Below are positions 40,418 to 51,646 of a DNA stretch of 64,000 nt, piece after piece. Every line of letters starts with the position of its first letter. Positions within the stretch are counted from its first letter, which is position 1. Both the position numbers and the translations under genes were made by a program. The notes beneath the pieces were generated by a model. That model was not told the origin of the DNA. It ran no database searches and saw nothing but the letters and a program-made list of their open reading frames with translations. Origin of the DNA: Picochlorum sp. 'celeri' (Eukaryota; Chlorophyta; Trebouxiophyceae); NCBI GenBank assembly GCA_010909725.1, contig JAACMV010000014.1:620001-684000 (forward strand), in the 5' to 3' direction.

Positions 40418-40429
40418 ATGAAATCATGA
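40418..40429 (+). promoter_or_regulatory. Minimal uORF overlapping the cathepsin start codon (ATGA)
   Basis: ATG-AAA-TCA-TGA ends with its TGA sharing bases with the cathepsin ATG at 40426-40428. A three-codon uORF of this design can allow termination-reinitiation. It matters only if transcription begins upstream of 40418, which is not known. Confidence 0.35.
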
Positions 40430-41445
40430 CAATGTGGGTGGAATTAACAATCCTGTTGCTGGCAACGAGTACCCTAGGTTCTGGCTTGACTGAGGGTACC
40501 AGAGGCACTCCGGTGCCTCGTATACACGTGAGAAAGGACACTGGTACAAGTACATTTGCTACAACTATTATTCGGGATTCAAATTACCAAGAAAAGATTG
40601 TTGGAGCCAGACCATACGTTGAGAAAGAGGAAGAATTGCCTGAAGAGTTCTTCTGGGGAAACGTGTCTGGAGGGAGAAATCTTCTCTCTCCGATACGAAA
40701 TCAACATGTGCCAGTCTACTGTGGTAGTTGCTGGGCGCATGCAGCGACAAGTTCGCTGATAGATCGATATAATATAAAGATGGATGGGGACTGGCCTGGT
40801 CCTCAACTATTGTCCGTTCAAAATGTTATTGACTGTGGAGAGGCTGGTTCCTGTCAGGGTGGCTGGGATTCTGGTGTATATAGGTATGCAGAACTGTATG
40901 GGATTCCTTCAGAATCATGTAATCCATATATGGCGGTAAACCAAGAGTGTTCGAAGCGCCATCAGTGCTATACGTGCTGGCCAGGGTCAACCCCTGATGC
41001 CAACTGCAAGAGCTTGAACGATTACAAGAGATTGACTGTGGTTTCCCATGGGAGAGTCCAGGGAATCAAGGATATGAAGGCGGAGATCTATGAGAGAGGT
41101 CCAATTAGTTGTGAGATTGATGCCACTGGTGGACTTGATGCATACACTGGGGGCATTTATGCAGAATACAAGCCAGATGCGTCCTCTAATCACTTGGTTT
41201 CTGTGGTTGGATGGGGGAGAGAATATGGCACAGAGTACTGGATTGTTCGTAACTCGTGGGGTTTTGAATACGGTGAGGATGGATACTTTCGCATTGTGAC
41301 AAGCAATGCATTTGATGGAACTGGTAACGACTTTAACCTGGGGATTGAGAGCAGCTGTGGCTTTGCTGTACCAGGTGATTGGCAACATGCGAGCACCTTT
41401 GAAAACCTCCCCCATGATCTGCGCCCACAGGTCATGGTTATGTAG
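40426..41445 (+). CDS. Cathepsin X/Z-like papain-family cysteine protease
   Basis: A secreted or lysosomal/vacuolar carboxypeptidase-type cysteine protease (339 aa, one exon). An N-terminal leader (ELTILLLATSTLGSGLTEG) is followed by a short pro-region, as is typical of cathepsin X, and the mature start region LPEEFFWGNV. The catalytic motif VYCGSCWAHA has Cys102. Cathepsin X-type NQHVPVYCGSCWAHA, ENLP-like SSNHLVSVVGWG (His) and YWIVRNSWGFEYGEDGYF (Asn) follow. Its length and the compact pro-region separate it from papain/cathepsin L. It is divergent from the TMEM45-like gene (205 bp between starts). Confidence 0.93.
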   Translation: MTMWVELTILLLATSTLGSGLTEGTRGTPVPRIHVRKDTGTSTFATTIIRDSNYQEKIVGARPYVEKEEELPEEFFWGNVSGGRNLLSPIRNQHVPVYCGSCWAHAATSSLIDRYNIKMDGDWPGPQLLSVQNVIDCGEAGSCQGGWDSGVYRYAELYGIPSESCNPYMAVNQECSKRHQCYTCWPGSTPDANCKSLNDYKRLTVVSHGRVQGIKDMKAEIYERGPISCEIDATGGLDAYTGGIYAEYKPDASSNHLVSVVGWGREYGTEYWIVRNSWGFEYGEDGYFRIVTSNAFDGTGNDFNLGIESSCGFAVPGDWQHASTFENLPHDLRPQVMVM

Positions 41446-41726
41446 CTGAGACGGGATACAGCAGACTTCAAGACAGTCTTTGACGGAGCATAACTGACAG
41501 AAGCAACAACAGCTGGCAATCCTCATGGCGATTGCCGTGGATTTCCGAAAAGAATTCGTGTGGGTTACAGCACCGGTGCTGGTCACCTGGCTGGTCACCA
41601 GTCCATCCACATGGCGAATGGATTGACTATTCTCGACGGAACACGACAACCGTCTCATATCAAAAATATTGTTTTTAAATAATAACGCGATATTATTATT
41701 ATTCCATCTCCAAACCCATACGAGGG

Positions 41727-41933
41727 ATGAATTCATCTTCCGGCAATAACTCTTCATCTCCAGCTTCCGGCAACACCGGTGGAGACTATCCAACATTGGT
41801 GACGGGTCCAGAGTACACGACCTACACAAGAAATTTATCTGATGACAGCAGATATGTTTACCAAGGGAAAGACTCCAATGGAGATATGACATGGGTCGAC
41901 TATGGTCCAAAGAGTGCACAACAGAACAGGTAA
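41727..41933 (+). CDS. Small hydrophilic protein, unknown
   Basis: 68 codons from ATG 41727: a Ser/Asn/Gly-rich start (MNSSSGNNSSSPASGNTGGD), then DYPTLVTGPEYTTYTRN and RYVYQGKDSNGDMTWVDYG. No signal peptide or membrane segment; not recognised. The Tyr-rich second half looks more protein-like than a random frame. The stop region reads AACAG-GTAAAG, so a donor cannot be ruled out, but no matching downstream exon was found before the next gene. Confidence 0.45.
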   Translation: MNSSSGNNSSSPASGNTGGDYPTLVTGPEYTTYTRNLSDDSRYVYQGKDSNGDMTWVDYGPKSAQQNR

Positions 41934-42166
41934 AGGACCACTTGGTTCTTTACTAAGTTAGTCAATTGTGTACACTGTAGGAGTAGTAGTTTTCTATTTC
42001 TATTCAAGCGTTGTAACAATATGATTTGAGACACTGTTCCATCTTGATGACGTGAGGGATGCCCCTCGTATCGTATATCTCAAAGTGATTTGGTGGTATG
42101 AAACTTTGTTCTTTCCCACCTCGCCGAGGTGAGCTCTAGTTCTGCATATGCTTGATTCTCACTCGG

Positions 42167-43078
42167 ATGTTATTGTCCCCCATCCATCAAGGCATTCCAT
42201 TCTTTACAATTTCATTAAGTTTAGTGTATTTTCTACGATATGTTAGTATGAGAAGAAGCATATCAATCGTGCCCTACTGTCCCACATTTTCGAATCGACC
42301 ACAACTGCGGCATTGTTGCCAGCGTACCACTGGCAGGAAGAGATGTATTGTCGTGAGTGGTGCATACAAAGATCCTTACTCTATATTAGGTGTTTCAAGG
42401 ACAGCGAGTAAGAGTGATGTGAAGAAGGCGTACAGGAAGAAAGCGTTGCAACTGCACCCAGACGTTAATAAGGCACCAGATGCTCGAGAAAAGTTCATGG
42501 AGTGCAAGAATGCGTATCAAGAAATCATAGCTAATAGAAGGAGTGATTCATTCGATAAGGAACCCCGTCGAGCTTCAGGGACACGACAAAATGAGCCTCG
42601 ACGGCAACAGGAGAAGGAGGAGGAGTTTTATGGTTTGGGTACGTGGTTGATTGTATGACTCCGTTGTTTCTAGATGTATCATCGATGCGCCATGTATTGT
42701 CCGCAGGAGATTTATTCAGAGACCTAGAGCAGGAATGGGCTACATCGCAGGGGATTTCAGGGGAGCCGAAAGGCTTGTGGGAAGAGCTTGCTGATATCGG
42801 CGAAGAATTTGTCGAATTTTTAGAAAAGGTATCCCCCAATGACCCGTTTCTATATTGTTCAACACATGTTTCGAGACAAGATATAACTCGTGTTACTCAT
42901 GAATACAACGTAGGGTATTGGAATCGATAGCAAAACTCCCCAAAGTTCAGCACAGAATACACGGGATGAGGAGGCAAGGACACGATACAGGGCTACACCG
43001 CAGGATGGCACAAAACCTACTCGGAAATTGGATATAGATGAGGAACTTGAAGAATTGAAACGCAAAATGGGACTTTAA
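42167..43078 (+). CDS. Organellar J-domain protein
   Basis: Three exons: 42167-42638, 42707-42828 and 42914-43078. The introns are 68 nt (donor GTACGT) and 85 nt (GTATCC, the least typical donor in the window). The product is 252 aa. The N-terminus is long and basic with many Arg/Ser (an ATG at 42248 gives a shorter [11 protein letters not shown] leader), which fits plastid or mitochondrial import. The J-domain at about 67-120 reads [20 protein letters not shown], with HPD intact (LQLHPDVNK). After it come an Arg/Gln-rich linker, an acidic segment [17 protein letters not shown], and a C-terminal coil [16 protein letters not shown]. It is probably an Hsp70 co-chaperone; the partner is unknown. 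Confidence 0.85.
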
Positions 43079-43098
43079 ACGATTAAATTGTAATAAAA

Positions 43099-44320
43099 TT
43101 AGAGGTCATCCTCCTTCTTTCCGAATGAGAAGATTGATTTAATTGCATTGATAGCCCCTTCGTTAATGATTGGCTCGTCGTATTTGTTTATCAATGGCTT
43201 GAATTTATCGCTTTTTCTCAGAGCCTCCAGGTTTGGATCCCTGCGAATCTTATCAAAATCCTCAAACCCACTTGCCATGGCAGCATCCAGCGCTTCGAGA
43301 CCATTGTCAACCTGTCCAAGTGTGGAATAACAGCATGCGATGTTGTACTGAGTAATTCTGTACACTTTTGTTACGCGAGAGAAGTCATCTCCGACATAGT
43401 TCTTTGGCTCCATGGAGAGAACATTCTCAAAACCAATGAGGGCTTCTTCAATTGTGCCAGACCTGAACTTGGCAAGGGACTCATCAAACAGCTCTCTCCT
43501 CTTCCTCTCTGCCTCCTTTCTGCTAATATAGTTTCGCTCCTGCATTTCTTTTGTTCCCATTCCGTAATTTCCTCCGGCTCTCTCCTCCCTAAACTGCCTC
43601 TCAGCCTCTGTAAGCTCTTCCTCCTCCAGTGCAGACATGTCACCATAGTTGCGCTTCAATCGAAGATACACCTGACCATTTCTCGTCTTAATGGCGTAGA
43701 TGACCTGTCCGAAGTTCAAAGCATCCCACACATCTCCTCCAAAGGACGCGCTTACCTTGACAACTTTGTCTCCAGGGGTGATATCACTGGATGTGTTTCC
43801 CATGGCTGGATTTGAAGCAATCACATACGCACCCCCATCGTTTCCACGAGCAAATTTCACACCGAGTGGCTTGTCAAGATACACCTCGTATTCTTCCTCA
43901 CCAGATGTGGCCTTTGTTTGCACAGTCTCTGAACTGCTTGCCGAGACCCTCCCTGGGAGAAGCGCCACAGGCACCTGTCTCTACAACACCACCCACACAT
44001 TTCAACGTCAACCTCCCACCGTGATAACCCGAATTATGGACGACTTTTCATTTTAATCCAAATATTAATGGCATTCTCTATGCATCCGCACCTGCATCAC
44101 CCCTTGTCTCAACGTGACATTTCCACCCACAATTTTGGAAACCGATCGTCTGCAGCAAAAGACATCAGATGATCCTCACAGACATCCATATAACCCAATC
44201 ATACAGTAATCTAGATCTCAAGGACCACACAGATCAGCACAGTTTCCAAACAAACGGGACGTACTGATTTCCACGCTGCACAACTGGAAGTGCTACAGCA
44301 GTCTTTGTGGATGCAATCAT
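43099..44320 (-). CDS. MET1: MET1/TEF30-like thylakoid PDZ-TPR protein
   Basis: Family members are peripheral thylakoid proteins that assist photosystem II supercomplex assembly and repair. Three exons on the minus strand: 44320-44265, 44149-44092 and 43974-43099. The introns are 115 nt (GTACGT) and 117 nt (GTGCGG). The product is 329 aa. The two short exons encode the transit peptide [19 protein letters not shown] and beyond, ending near VSASSS. A PDZ-like domain (about 60-145) reads [20 protein letters not shown] and [20 protein letters not shown]. Then come a charged helix ([19 protein letters not shown]) and TPR repeats ([20 protein letters not shown]). It is tail-to-tail with the J-domain gene (20 bp between stops). 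Confidence 0.88.
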
Positions 44321-44573
44321 TGTAGATCTCTTCGCTATGTAACAACAGGATGAGAAAGAAAAATGGGTACAGAGTGATAGCGGACAGAATTGAAAGTGAT
44401 CAAGTCCTATCAAGACGAACATATCAAATCCTATCAACAAAATATTTCATGGGACTCGCCCAGCCGTCTTCGCTCATCCAGGCGACAGGCCAGGATATAT
44501 CATCCAATGCCGCAATTCTGATAGGACATTCTACAAATACAGTCATAAGACGTGTAATAGAGTACAAGAGATA

Positions 44574-46176
44574 ATGGATAACGACCCTAACGCTCCTCCT
44601 ACTGCTAAAAAGGTCGGGAAGGCTTCTAATGCTGAATGTACGTCTGCTTGTCTTTATGATACACGATTGCAGCCATGCCACATTCAATATGCGAATCAAT
44701 CTGATTGGATGTGGTAGTTGTGGGGCATAAGGCTCTATCGTGAAGGCCATCCCTGGTGATAGCGTTGGCAGTTTGGCGTCCACGCTGCCAATTGTGACTC
44801 TTTGCGTTTGTATGTTGGCGATGCGCTGTCGATGACTTTATTTTATATGTATGAATCTGTAGCGAGAAGCCCCAAAGATCCACAGTGGTGGTTGGCTGGG
44901 TCTGTGCACCCGTACGCCCCATTTGTCGGAAATGCTTTGAAATGGGAGAGTTATGTCTACGATGATGGATCAACGTATGTGCTTATGAGTGCGAGTGTTA
45001 GTTATGTAGTATATTTGCTAATGGATGTGCGATACCTGCAGATACGAGGGCACAATGCTCTTGGATGTACCTCATGGGAAAGGAACTATTGTCTTTGGAA
45101 ATGGATTTGGAGGAGGCATTCAGAGGCCAGAAAAGAATGATAAGTACGAAGGCGAATTTGATACAGGATTTGCGCATGGGCTTGCTCAGTACACACACAC
45201 ATCCAAAGGGAAATTGTTTAAAGGAGAGTACAATGTTGGACAGCGACATGGATGCGGTGCAGAGTATGATATGAGTCCATTTTTGAAGAAAGTCAAAGGA
45301 GGAATGGACCCATCGCAGGCATGGGAGGAAACAAAGGATACGATTGAAAGTAAGGCAAAGTACGGAACGTGGCTTAGGGATGCATTCTTTACTGGGCCAG
45401 ATGAGAGCGGGCGATGGTGCCACATCAAAGAAATCACGTATGTTGTTGTCACGCTCTGTGTGAGAATTGCACCATATAGGTTTATTACTATATCATTACG
45501 TTTGTCTTATTGCAGGGGAACAGTCAAGGAAGTAGACGAAGTTGTGGAAAAGGTTAGGATGTTCCAGTACAAACCAGATGGTGAGGTGACCCTTCGCTTT
45601 GCTAGGGATGCAAAAGGGTTCCCTGCACCATTGATGCAGGATCCTGTGCATTATCCACATGGATCTGCATTCCTTGCCCCAGGTCCTTTGGGGCTGTGTC
45701 ATTCAATCCCGAATGATTCCAAGTTGAAGAATGCCATGTCAAAGGCAGCAGCAGTGCAGCAGCATATTCATGACATGTACAATATCCCCGAGAACCCAGA
45801 GCCGGGATCCATTCTGGAAAAAGCAATGAAACTTTGGAAGAAGAAGCAAGCTAGAAAACAGAAGGCGCTTGAGAAGAAACTCCAAAGAGAGATGCAGCGC
45901 ATTCGCAGAACAGAAGCTGCAGTTGCAGACGATGAGGGAGCAGCTAGTGCAGACATTGTAAAAGAAGAGGCTAGCCCTCAAGTGGAAGAAGAAGAGATTG
46001 ATGATGATGACCTGATTGCGTTCGGTGAGTCTGGACAAGGAAGCAATGGCCCTAGCATAGTTGCCAGTGCATCTGTTGGACTCTCCAGAGCTGTGATATC
46101 AATGCAAAAAGCCCTTCATGCAGCTAGGATCAAAGCACCTCGCTTACCAAGCTTCTCATCTCACAGGAATCAATAA
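44574..46176 (+). CDS. MORN-repeat protein
   Basis: Four exons: 44574-44637, 44863-44974, 45042-45437 and 45516-46176. The introns are 225, 67 and 78 nt (donors GTACGT, GTATGT, GTATGT). The product is 410 aa. The third intron is stop-free and a multiple of three, so retention would add 26 residues. Exon 2's start is the only acceptor (TGTAG) fitting the phase, so the N-terminus is less certain. MORN repeats: DGSTYEGTMLLDVPHGKGT, DKYEGEFDTGFAHGLAQY and LFKGEYNVGQRHGCGAEY. A novel region follows, then a basic coiled coil (KLWKKKQARKQKALEKKLQ) and an acidic tail. MORN proteins often tether membranes or cytoskeleton; the role here is unknown. Confidence 0.82.
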
Positions 46177-46223
46177 TTATAGTCACTTTACAGCTGTAAC
46201 AGAAAACAAAATCTAAAATATCA

Positions 46224-46778
46224 TCATGATGCATGCTTTGCCAACCAACTCAAGGTGACATCCAAATTATTCTTATTCTTGCAGGATATACTGTACAGAC
46301 AGACCTCTCTATCCTTCAAGCTCCTCAGTTCTAGTCTACTGATCAATTCTTGCGAACTCAACGCCCCTTCCAAGTCATTCTTATTACCCAGAACAAGAAG
46401 TGGTATCCCATGCAACGATGCTCGACCCAACAATTCGTGTAAATCCTGCTTCGCAACATCAATTCCATCATAATCCGCTGAATCCACCACAAAGACAATT
46501 ACATGAACCCCACGGCAGTAGCGCTCCCACATGCTTCGAAATCTTGGCTGACCTCCCAAGTCCCACATCTTTATGGTCACCCCTTGCTTCGTTACTTTGC
46601 GCATATTAAACCCTACAGTTGGTATCATTTCTTCGTTGAAATCTCCACCGGATAATGCCGTGACAAGAGATGTCTTTCCAGCGTTTTGTAGTCCCACCAA
46701 GGACATTTCCATCTCCTTTGAGAAGAACAGGCTCTTCAGGTACTCCCATAGAGCCTCCCACCAGCTGAATAAACCCAT
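46224..46778 (-). CDS. ARL8: ARL8-type small GTPase
   Basis: Arf-like GTPase that positions lysosomes/vacuole-related organelles in animals and plants. A 184-aa single exon. An N-terminal amphipathic helix ([20 protein letters not shown]) is followed by P-loop GLQNAGKTS (29-37), switch [12 protein letters not shown], switch [26 protein letters not shown] and the SCKNKNN G5 motif. [20 protein letters not shown] separates ARL8 from ARF1 and ARL2. The sequence is complete with all nucleotide-binding residues. It is the last gene before the repeat array, and convergent with the MORN gene (47 bp). Confidence 0.95.
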   Translation of the reverse strand: MGLFSWWEALWEYLKSLFFSKEMEMSLVGLQNAGKTSLVTALSGGDFNEEMIPTVGFNMRKVTKQGVTIKMWDLGGQPRFRSMWERYCRGVHVIVFVVDSADYDGIDVAKQDLHELLGRASLHGIPLLVLGNKNDLEGALSSQELISRLELRSLKDREVCLYSISCKNKNNLDVTLSWLAKHAS

Positions 46779-48407
46779 AGTGTAGATGAATTAATTTAAA
46801 TAGGTTTGGAGGGAATTGTTACTCCATTGTATGGGCAGTGCTTGAAATGATCTTTGAGTGAATTCAAGCAGGGTTGCATGTCTAAATTAAGAATTAAACA
46901 TTCCCGCGATGCTGTCTTTGAGTACCTGCCTTTCATCGATTCCGATCGGGATCTGTGTCTTGATTTCAAATTTCGTACATCAATTGGAGGATTCGTTCGG
47001 GGGCGTCTCTGGACCGACCAGCCTCATGCGAGATGGGATGGTGCAGCTCATGTGTTTGAACGTATGGTTTGATGCGAATACTTCAAATTTGGACATACAC
47101 AGATGGTTCCAAACATACCGAGTGTTTGCTTGTGGACTTGAACATGATACAGGGCAGTTTGAAGACATATGTTGGTCGTTGCCGACGGAAGAGGTGCTCT
47201 AAATGCGTGGCAGATGTGTTGACCAACAGAGAGCTGTAGCCAGCTCTCTGTAGAAGTTCGAGTGTGCACCGATATTGAAGGCAAAGCCATGTCCCTAGTC
47301 CCTAGGTAGTTACAGAAAACTATAAAATCATGATGGATCAAATATATGGTCTATGTGATTCAACGTCCCCAAGGCAATTAACAATGCAATTTGTTTGCTG
47401 TGTGTTGGGCAGGAGGCTTGTATCAGCTGTCCTGTGGAGCATTCATCACTATTCTCTTGCTCTTAAGCGCCTTTAATTCCTTTCATCATACTATATATGA
47501 TTCCTCAGTCATTTGATCGGTGTTATCTTCTTCGTATATCAGCGTTTGGTCGCAGTATCCCTGATACATCCTTTTGGGTACCTGAGAGTTGCTCACTTCC
47601 AGTCATACCTTTCCTTGCAATGTTTGGTGTGCATCAATCCGGTATCCTTCGCTTCTAGATAATGTTCTATTGTTTCTTAGAGGCGAATCGCTTGGCGCTT
47701 TGGTCGCTGTGTGATTGATTACAATCTTCTTGCCTTCTATTTCCCACTGTATGGATGTATGTCCTTCCAACCCATACCTTCCTTTTGTTTCGGCAGATCT
47801 TCGTGATTCTCTCCATCCTTTTGTTGTATCTCATATAGGATCGAAGCAAGGATGCTATGAATGGGGTCACAATGACTATCTCACCTGGAAAACTCGCTTG
47901 GCTATCAATCCTTGGTGGGTACAAAAAAATTAGACCCAGATCCACAATTGTTAGCAGGTCTCAGTTTCCTTCTCCCCATCAGATTCCACACTCAATAAAC
48001 TCAGCCATGGAAATGAGTCCCAACGGAAGCAATATTGATGGTATCAATATGCTAGAAAGTTGCATCCCGTGAGAAAGGGCACAGGTAGATTCTTGATGCT
48101 CTACCGTTGAGACGGAAACCTTCATCTGATGGTCCCTGCTGAATAATTCAGATTTGGCCACTCTTTTGGACGGTGTTGATTCATTCTCTGCATGCTAAAT
48201 GCACTCATGAACCGACTTTTTCATCTAAAACCATGAAAATATTTGTTTTTGAAACAGTTGGGCCAGTCAAAAAAGACATCTGTTCTGGAGGAATACATGT
48301 ATAACTTTGTGGTCTAATGCAATTCCCCCGAATTTGATCATACGTGCCGGGCTCAAAGGATCCGGGCTGCCTGATTCTGGTCTTGGAGGTCGATGAGTAA
48401 AATATCG

Positions 48408-48482
48408 GGACATATATTGGTCGCGGCGGACGGAGGATATGCTCTGAATGCAGAGCAGGGCAGTTGGGTGTTGACAGGACAG
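48408..48482 (+). pseudogene. Possible decayed RNase H-like retroelement trace
   Basis: Translation gives GHILVAADGGYALNAEQGSW followed by VLTGQ, which resembles the first strand-turn-strand of retroelement RNase H (DG near a GS-aromatic-V-L). A related copy lies in the same unit at 47163-47221 (HMLVVADGRGALNA, then a stop). Counterparts occur in all four units with different disruptions. The match is short and the family cannot be named, so this is suggestive only. Confidence 0.25.
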
Positions 48483-48599
48483 CACCCTTTCATGCACCTC
48501 ATGAGAATCAGTGCCATGTCAGTAACCATTTGCTTTTTGAGGAGTAAACTGATCACTTTAAGCATGAGCAATTATCGAATCTTCTCTCATCTCTTTAGA

Positions 48600-48795
48600 G
48601 GTTCATGAAATGCTCTTAGGTGCTCTCTGATGTTCTTAGAGTTTTGTCAGGTGTTTTCAGATGATCCTGGATGTTCTTAGAGCTTCATCAAATGCTCCCA
48701 GATGTCGATCACATGTTCTCTGATGATCTTAAATATTTGTTGAATGTCCATGAAATATTGATCTGATGTTCTCAGAGATTCTGAGAGGGTCTTGT
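48600..48795. repeat. Degenerate short-period minisatellite within unit A1
   Basis: Irregular copies of a roughly 25-30-bp motif around GATGTTCTTAGAG / TCATCAAATGCTC, each diverged. The tract recurs in the other units at about 50955-51145, 53353-53545 and 55707-55900. Confidence 0.7.
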
Positions 48796-49460
48796 TCATT
48801 AAATCTTGTTTCATCTTCTTTGCTTTACTGCTGTAAGTAGGAAGGAAGATCTCCTACTTAATATATCTAATTAAGACCTGATTATAGATTTAAGTAGAAT
48901 AATATATCGTGATCTTCATGGATACGTTCAGATGATAAGAGATGCTCTAGATCTCTAGGATGGACCCGTGGGAGATCCGAGGGGGTCCATCACAACTGCT
49001 GTTTCCGTAATAAGTTGGGGGCACTCTGGGGAGTGGGTCGATCGAGAGTATCGGCCGGCCCACCGAGGGCCGCGACAGATGGAGAAGATCGGTTTCGGAG
49101 GTGTCGGCAACCCGCCTTTGCGGCGCTGGGCCGCCCAGCAGGAACGCCCGTTGCCGCCCGGACCGTAGCCCAGCCCAGTTTTTTTGAAATATCTTTTCGT
49201 CGGGGGCCGAGCGAGGAAATTTCGGGGCCTGGCGAGGGCGCGATTTTCGGCCCATTTCCGGAAATCGCGCACATCGGCGGACACCGCCCCCCGCACCCGG
49301 CACCTCCGCCGGCGAGAAATGCAAAATCCCACAGTCATAGAGCGTGTTATTCGATCGGGAGGCTCGTTTCCGCTCGATCGGTCTCGTGCCGGACGCCCCG
49401 ATTTAAAGAAAATCCCGATTTTTTTATGGTTACAGCTGTAATCCTTAATCTACGCATCGC

Positions 49461-51646
49461 AAACATTCCCGCGATGCTGTCTTTGATTACCTGCCTTTCA
49501 TCGGGATGTGTGTCTTGATTTCAAATTTCCTACATAGATTTGAGGATTCGTTCGGGGGCGTCTCTGGACCGACCAGCCTCATGCGAGATGGGATGGTGCA
49601 GCTCATGTGTTTGAACGTATGGTTTGATGCGAATACTTCAAATTTGGACATACACAGATGGTTCCAAACATACCGAGTGTTTGCTTGTGGACTTGAACAT
49701 GATACAGGGCAGTTTGAGGACATATGTTGGTCGTTGCCGACGGAAGAGGTGCTCTAAATGCCAGCTGGCAGATGTGTTGACCAAGAGAGACCTGTAGCCA
49801 GGTCTGTAGAAGTTCGAGTGTGCACCGATATTGAAGGCAATGCCATGTCCCTAGTCCCAAGGCAGTTACAGAAAAACTATATCATTATGATGGATCAAAT
49901 ATATGGTCTATGTGATTCAACGCCCCCAAGGCAATTAACAGTGCAATTTGATTGCTGTGTGTTGGGCAGGAGGCTAGTATCAGATGTCTTGTGGGGCACT
50001 CATCACCGTTCTCTTGCTCTTAAGCGCCTTTAATTCCTTTCATCATACTATATATGATTCCTCAGTCATTTGATAGGTGTTGTCTTTTTCGTATATCAGC
50101 GTTTGGTCGCAGTATCCGTGATACATTTGAGATCCTTTTGGGTACCTGAGTTGCTCACTTCCAGTCATACCTTTCCTTGCAATGCTTGGTGTGCATCAAT
50201 GCGGTATCCTTCGCTTCTAGATAATGTTCTATTGTTTCTTAGAGGCGAATCTCTCTGCGCTTTGGTCGCTGTGTGATTGATTACAATCTTCTTGCCTTCT
50301 ATTTCCCACTGTATGGATGTATGTCATTCCAACACATACCTTCCTTTTGTTTTGGCAGATCTTCGTGATTCTCTCGATCCTTTTGTTTTATCTCATATAG
50401 GATCGAAGCAAGTATGCTATGAATGGGATCACAATGACTATCTCACCTGGAAAACTCAGGTTGGCTGTCAACCCTTGGTGGGTACAAAAAAATTAGACCC
50501 AGATCCACATTTGTTAGCAGGTCCCAGGTTCCTTCTCCCCATCAGATTCCACACTTAATAAACTCAGCCATGGAAATGAGTCCCAACGGAAGCAATATTG
50601 ATGGTATCAATATGCTAGAAGAAAGCCATCTGTTCTGGAGGAATACATGTATAACTTTGTGGTCTAATGCAATTCCCCCGAATTTGATCATACGTGCCGG
50701 GCTCAAAGGATCCGGGCTGCCTGATTCTGGTCTTGGAGGTCGACGAGTAAAATATCGGGACATATATTGGTCGGGGCGGACGGAGGACATGCTCTGAATG
50801 CAGGGCAGTTGGGTTGACTGACAAAGTGTTGACAGGACAGCACCCTCTCATGCATCTCATGAGAATCAGTGCCATGTCGGTAACCATTTGCTGAGGAGGA
50901 TACTGATCACTCTAAACATGAGCAATTACATCGAATCATCTCTCAACTCTTTAGATGTTCATGAAATGCTCTTAGGTGCTCTCTGATGTTCTTAGAGCTT
51001 TGTCAGGTGTTCTCAGATGATCTTGGATGTCCTCAGAGCTTCATCAAATGCTCCCAGATGTCGATCACGAGTTCTCTGATGATCTTCGGTATTTGTTGAA
51101 TGTCCATGAAATATTGATCTGATGTTCTCAGAGATTCTGAGAGGTTCTTGTTCATTAAATCTTCTTTCATCTTCTTTGGCACTGCTGTTTCCGTAATAAG
51201 TTGGGGGCACTCTGGGGAGTGGGTGGATCGAGAGTATCGGTCGGTCCACCGAGGGCCGCGACAGATGAAACAGATCGTTTTCGGAGGTGTCGGCACCTCG
51301 CCTTTGCGGCGCTGGGCCGGCCAGCAGGAACGCCCGTTGCCGCCCGGACCATCGTCCAGCCCAGTTTTTTTTGGATATCTTTTCGTCAGGGGCCGAGCGA
51401 GGAAATTTCGGGGCCTAGCGAGGGAGCGATTTTCGGCCCATTTCCGGAAATCGCGCACATCGGCGGAGACCGCCCCTCGCCCCCGGCACCTCCGCCGGCG
51501 AGAAATGCAAAACCACGCAGCCACGGACGCAAATATTCGATCGGGAGGCTCTTTTGCTCGGAATAGATTCCACGGTGGCCGCCGCGATTTAAAGAAAATC
51601 CCGATTTTTTTATGGTTACAGCTGTAATCCTTAATCTACGCATCGC
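49461..51646. repeat. Array unit B1
   Basis: Lacks the two A-specific segments. GC-rich block at about 51190-51595; palindrome TTACAGCTGTAA at 51616-51627. Confidence 0.9.

Larger units (their letters stand above)
46896..49460. repeat. Array unit A1
   Basis: It contains an AT-rich body, an A-specific insert (about 48060-48275, absent from B), a degenerate minisatellite (about 48600-48790), an A-specific stretch near 48830-48960, a GC-rich block (about 49015-49410) and a TTACAGCTGTAA palindrome at 49430-49441. The first 200 bp match the B units better than A2 at several sites. Confidence 0.9.

Noticed and set aside
40987..41919. 310-codon minus-strand frame across the cathepsin gene
   Set aside because: Overlaps a clear protease gene in antisense, with no recognisable domain and unlikely composition.
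47255..47285. AGTTCGAGT within the array units, reminiscent of a tRNA T-loop
   Set aside because: No acceptor stem, anticodon arm or D-arm could be built around it.
48947..49518. Long overlapping frames on both strands in the GC-rich block of the array (also at 51.0-51.6, 53.7-54.2 and 55.8-56.4 kb)
   Set aside because: GC-rich DNA has few stop codons, so several frames stay open at once. The frames differ in ends between unit copies and show no domain.
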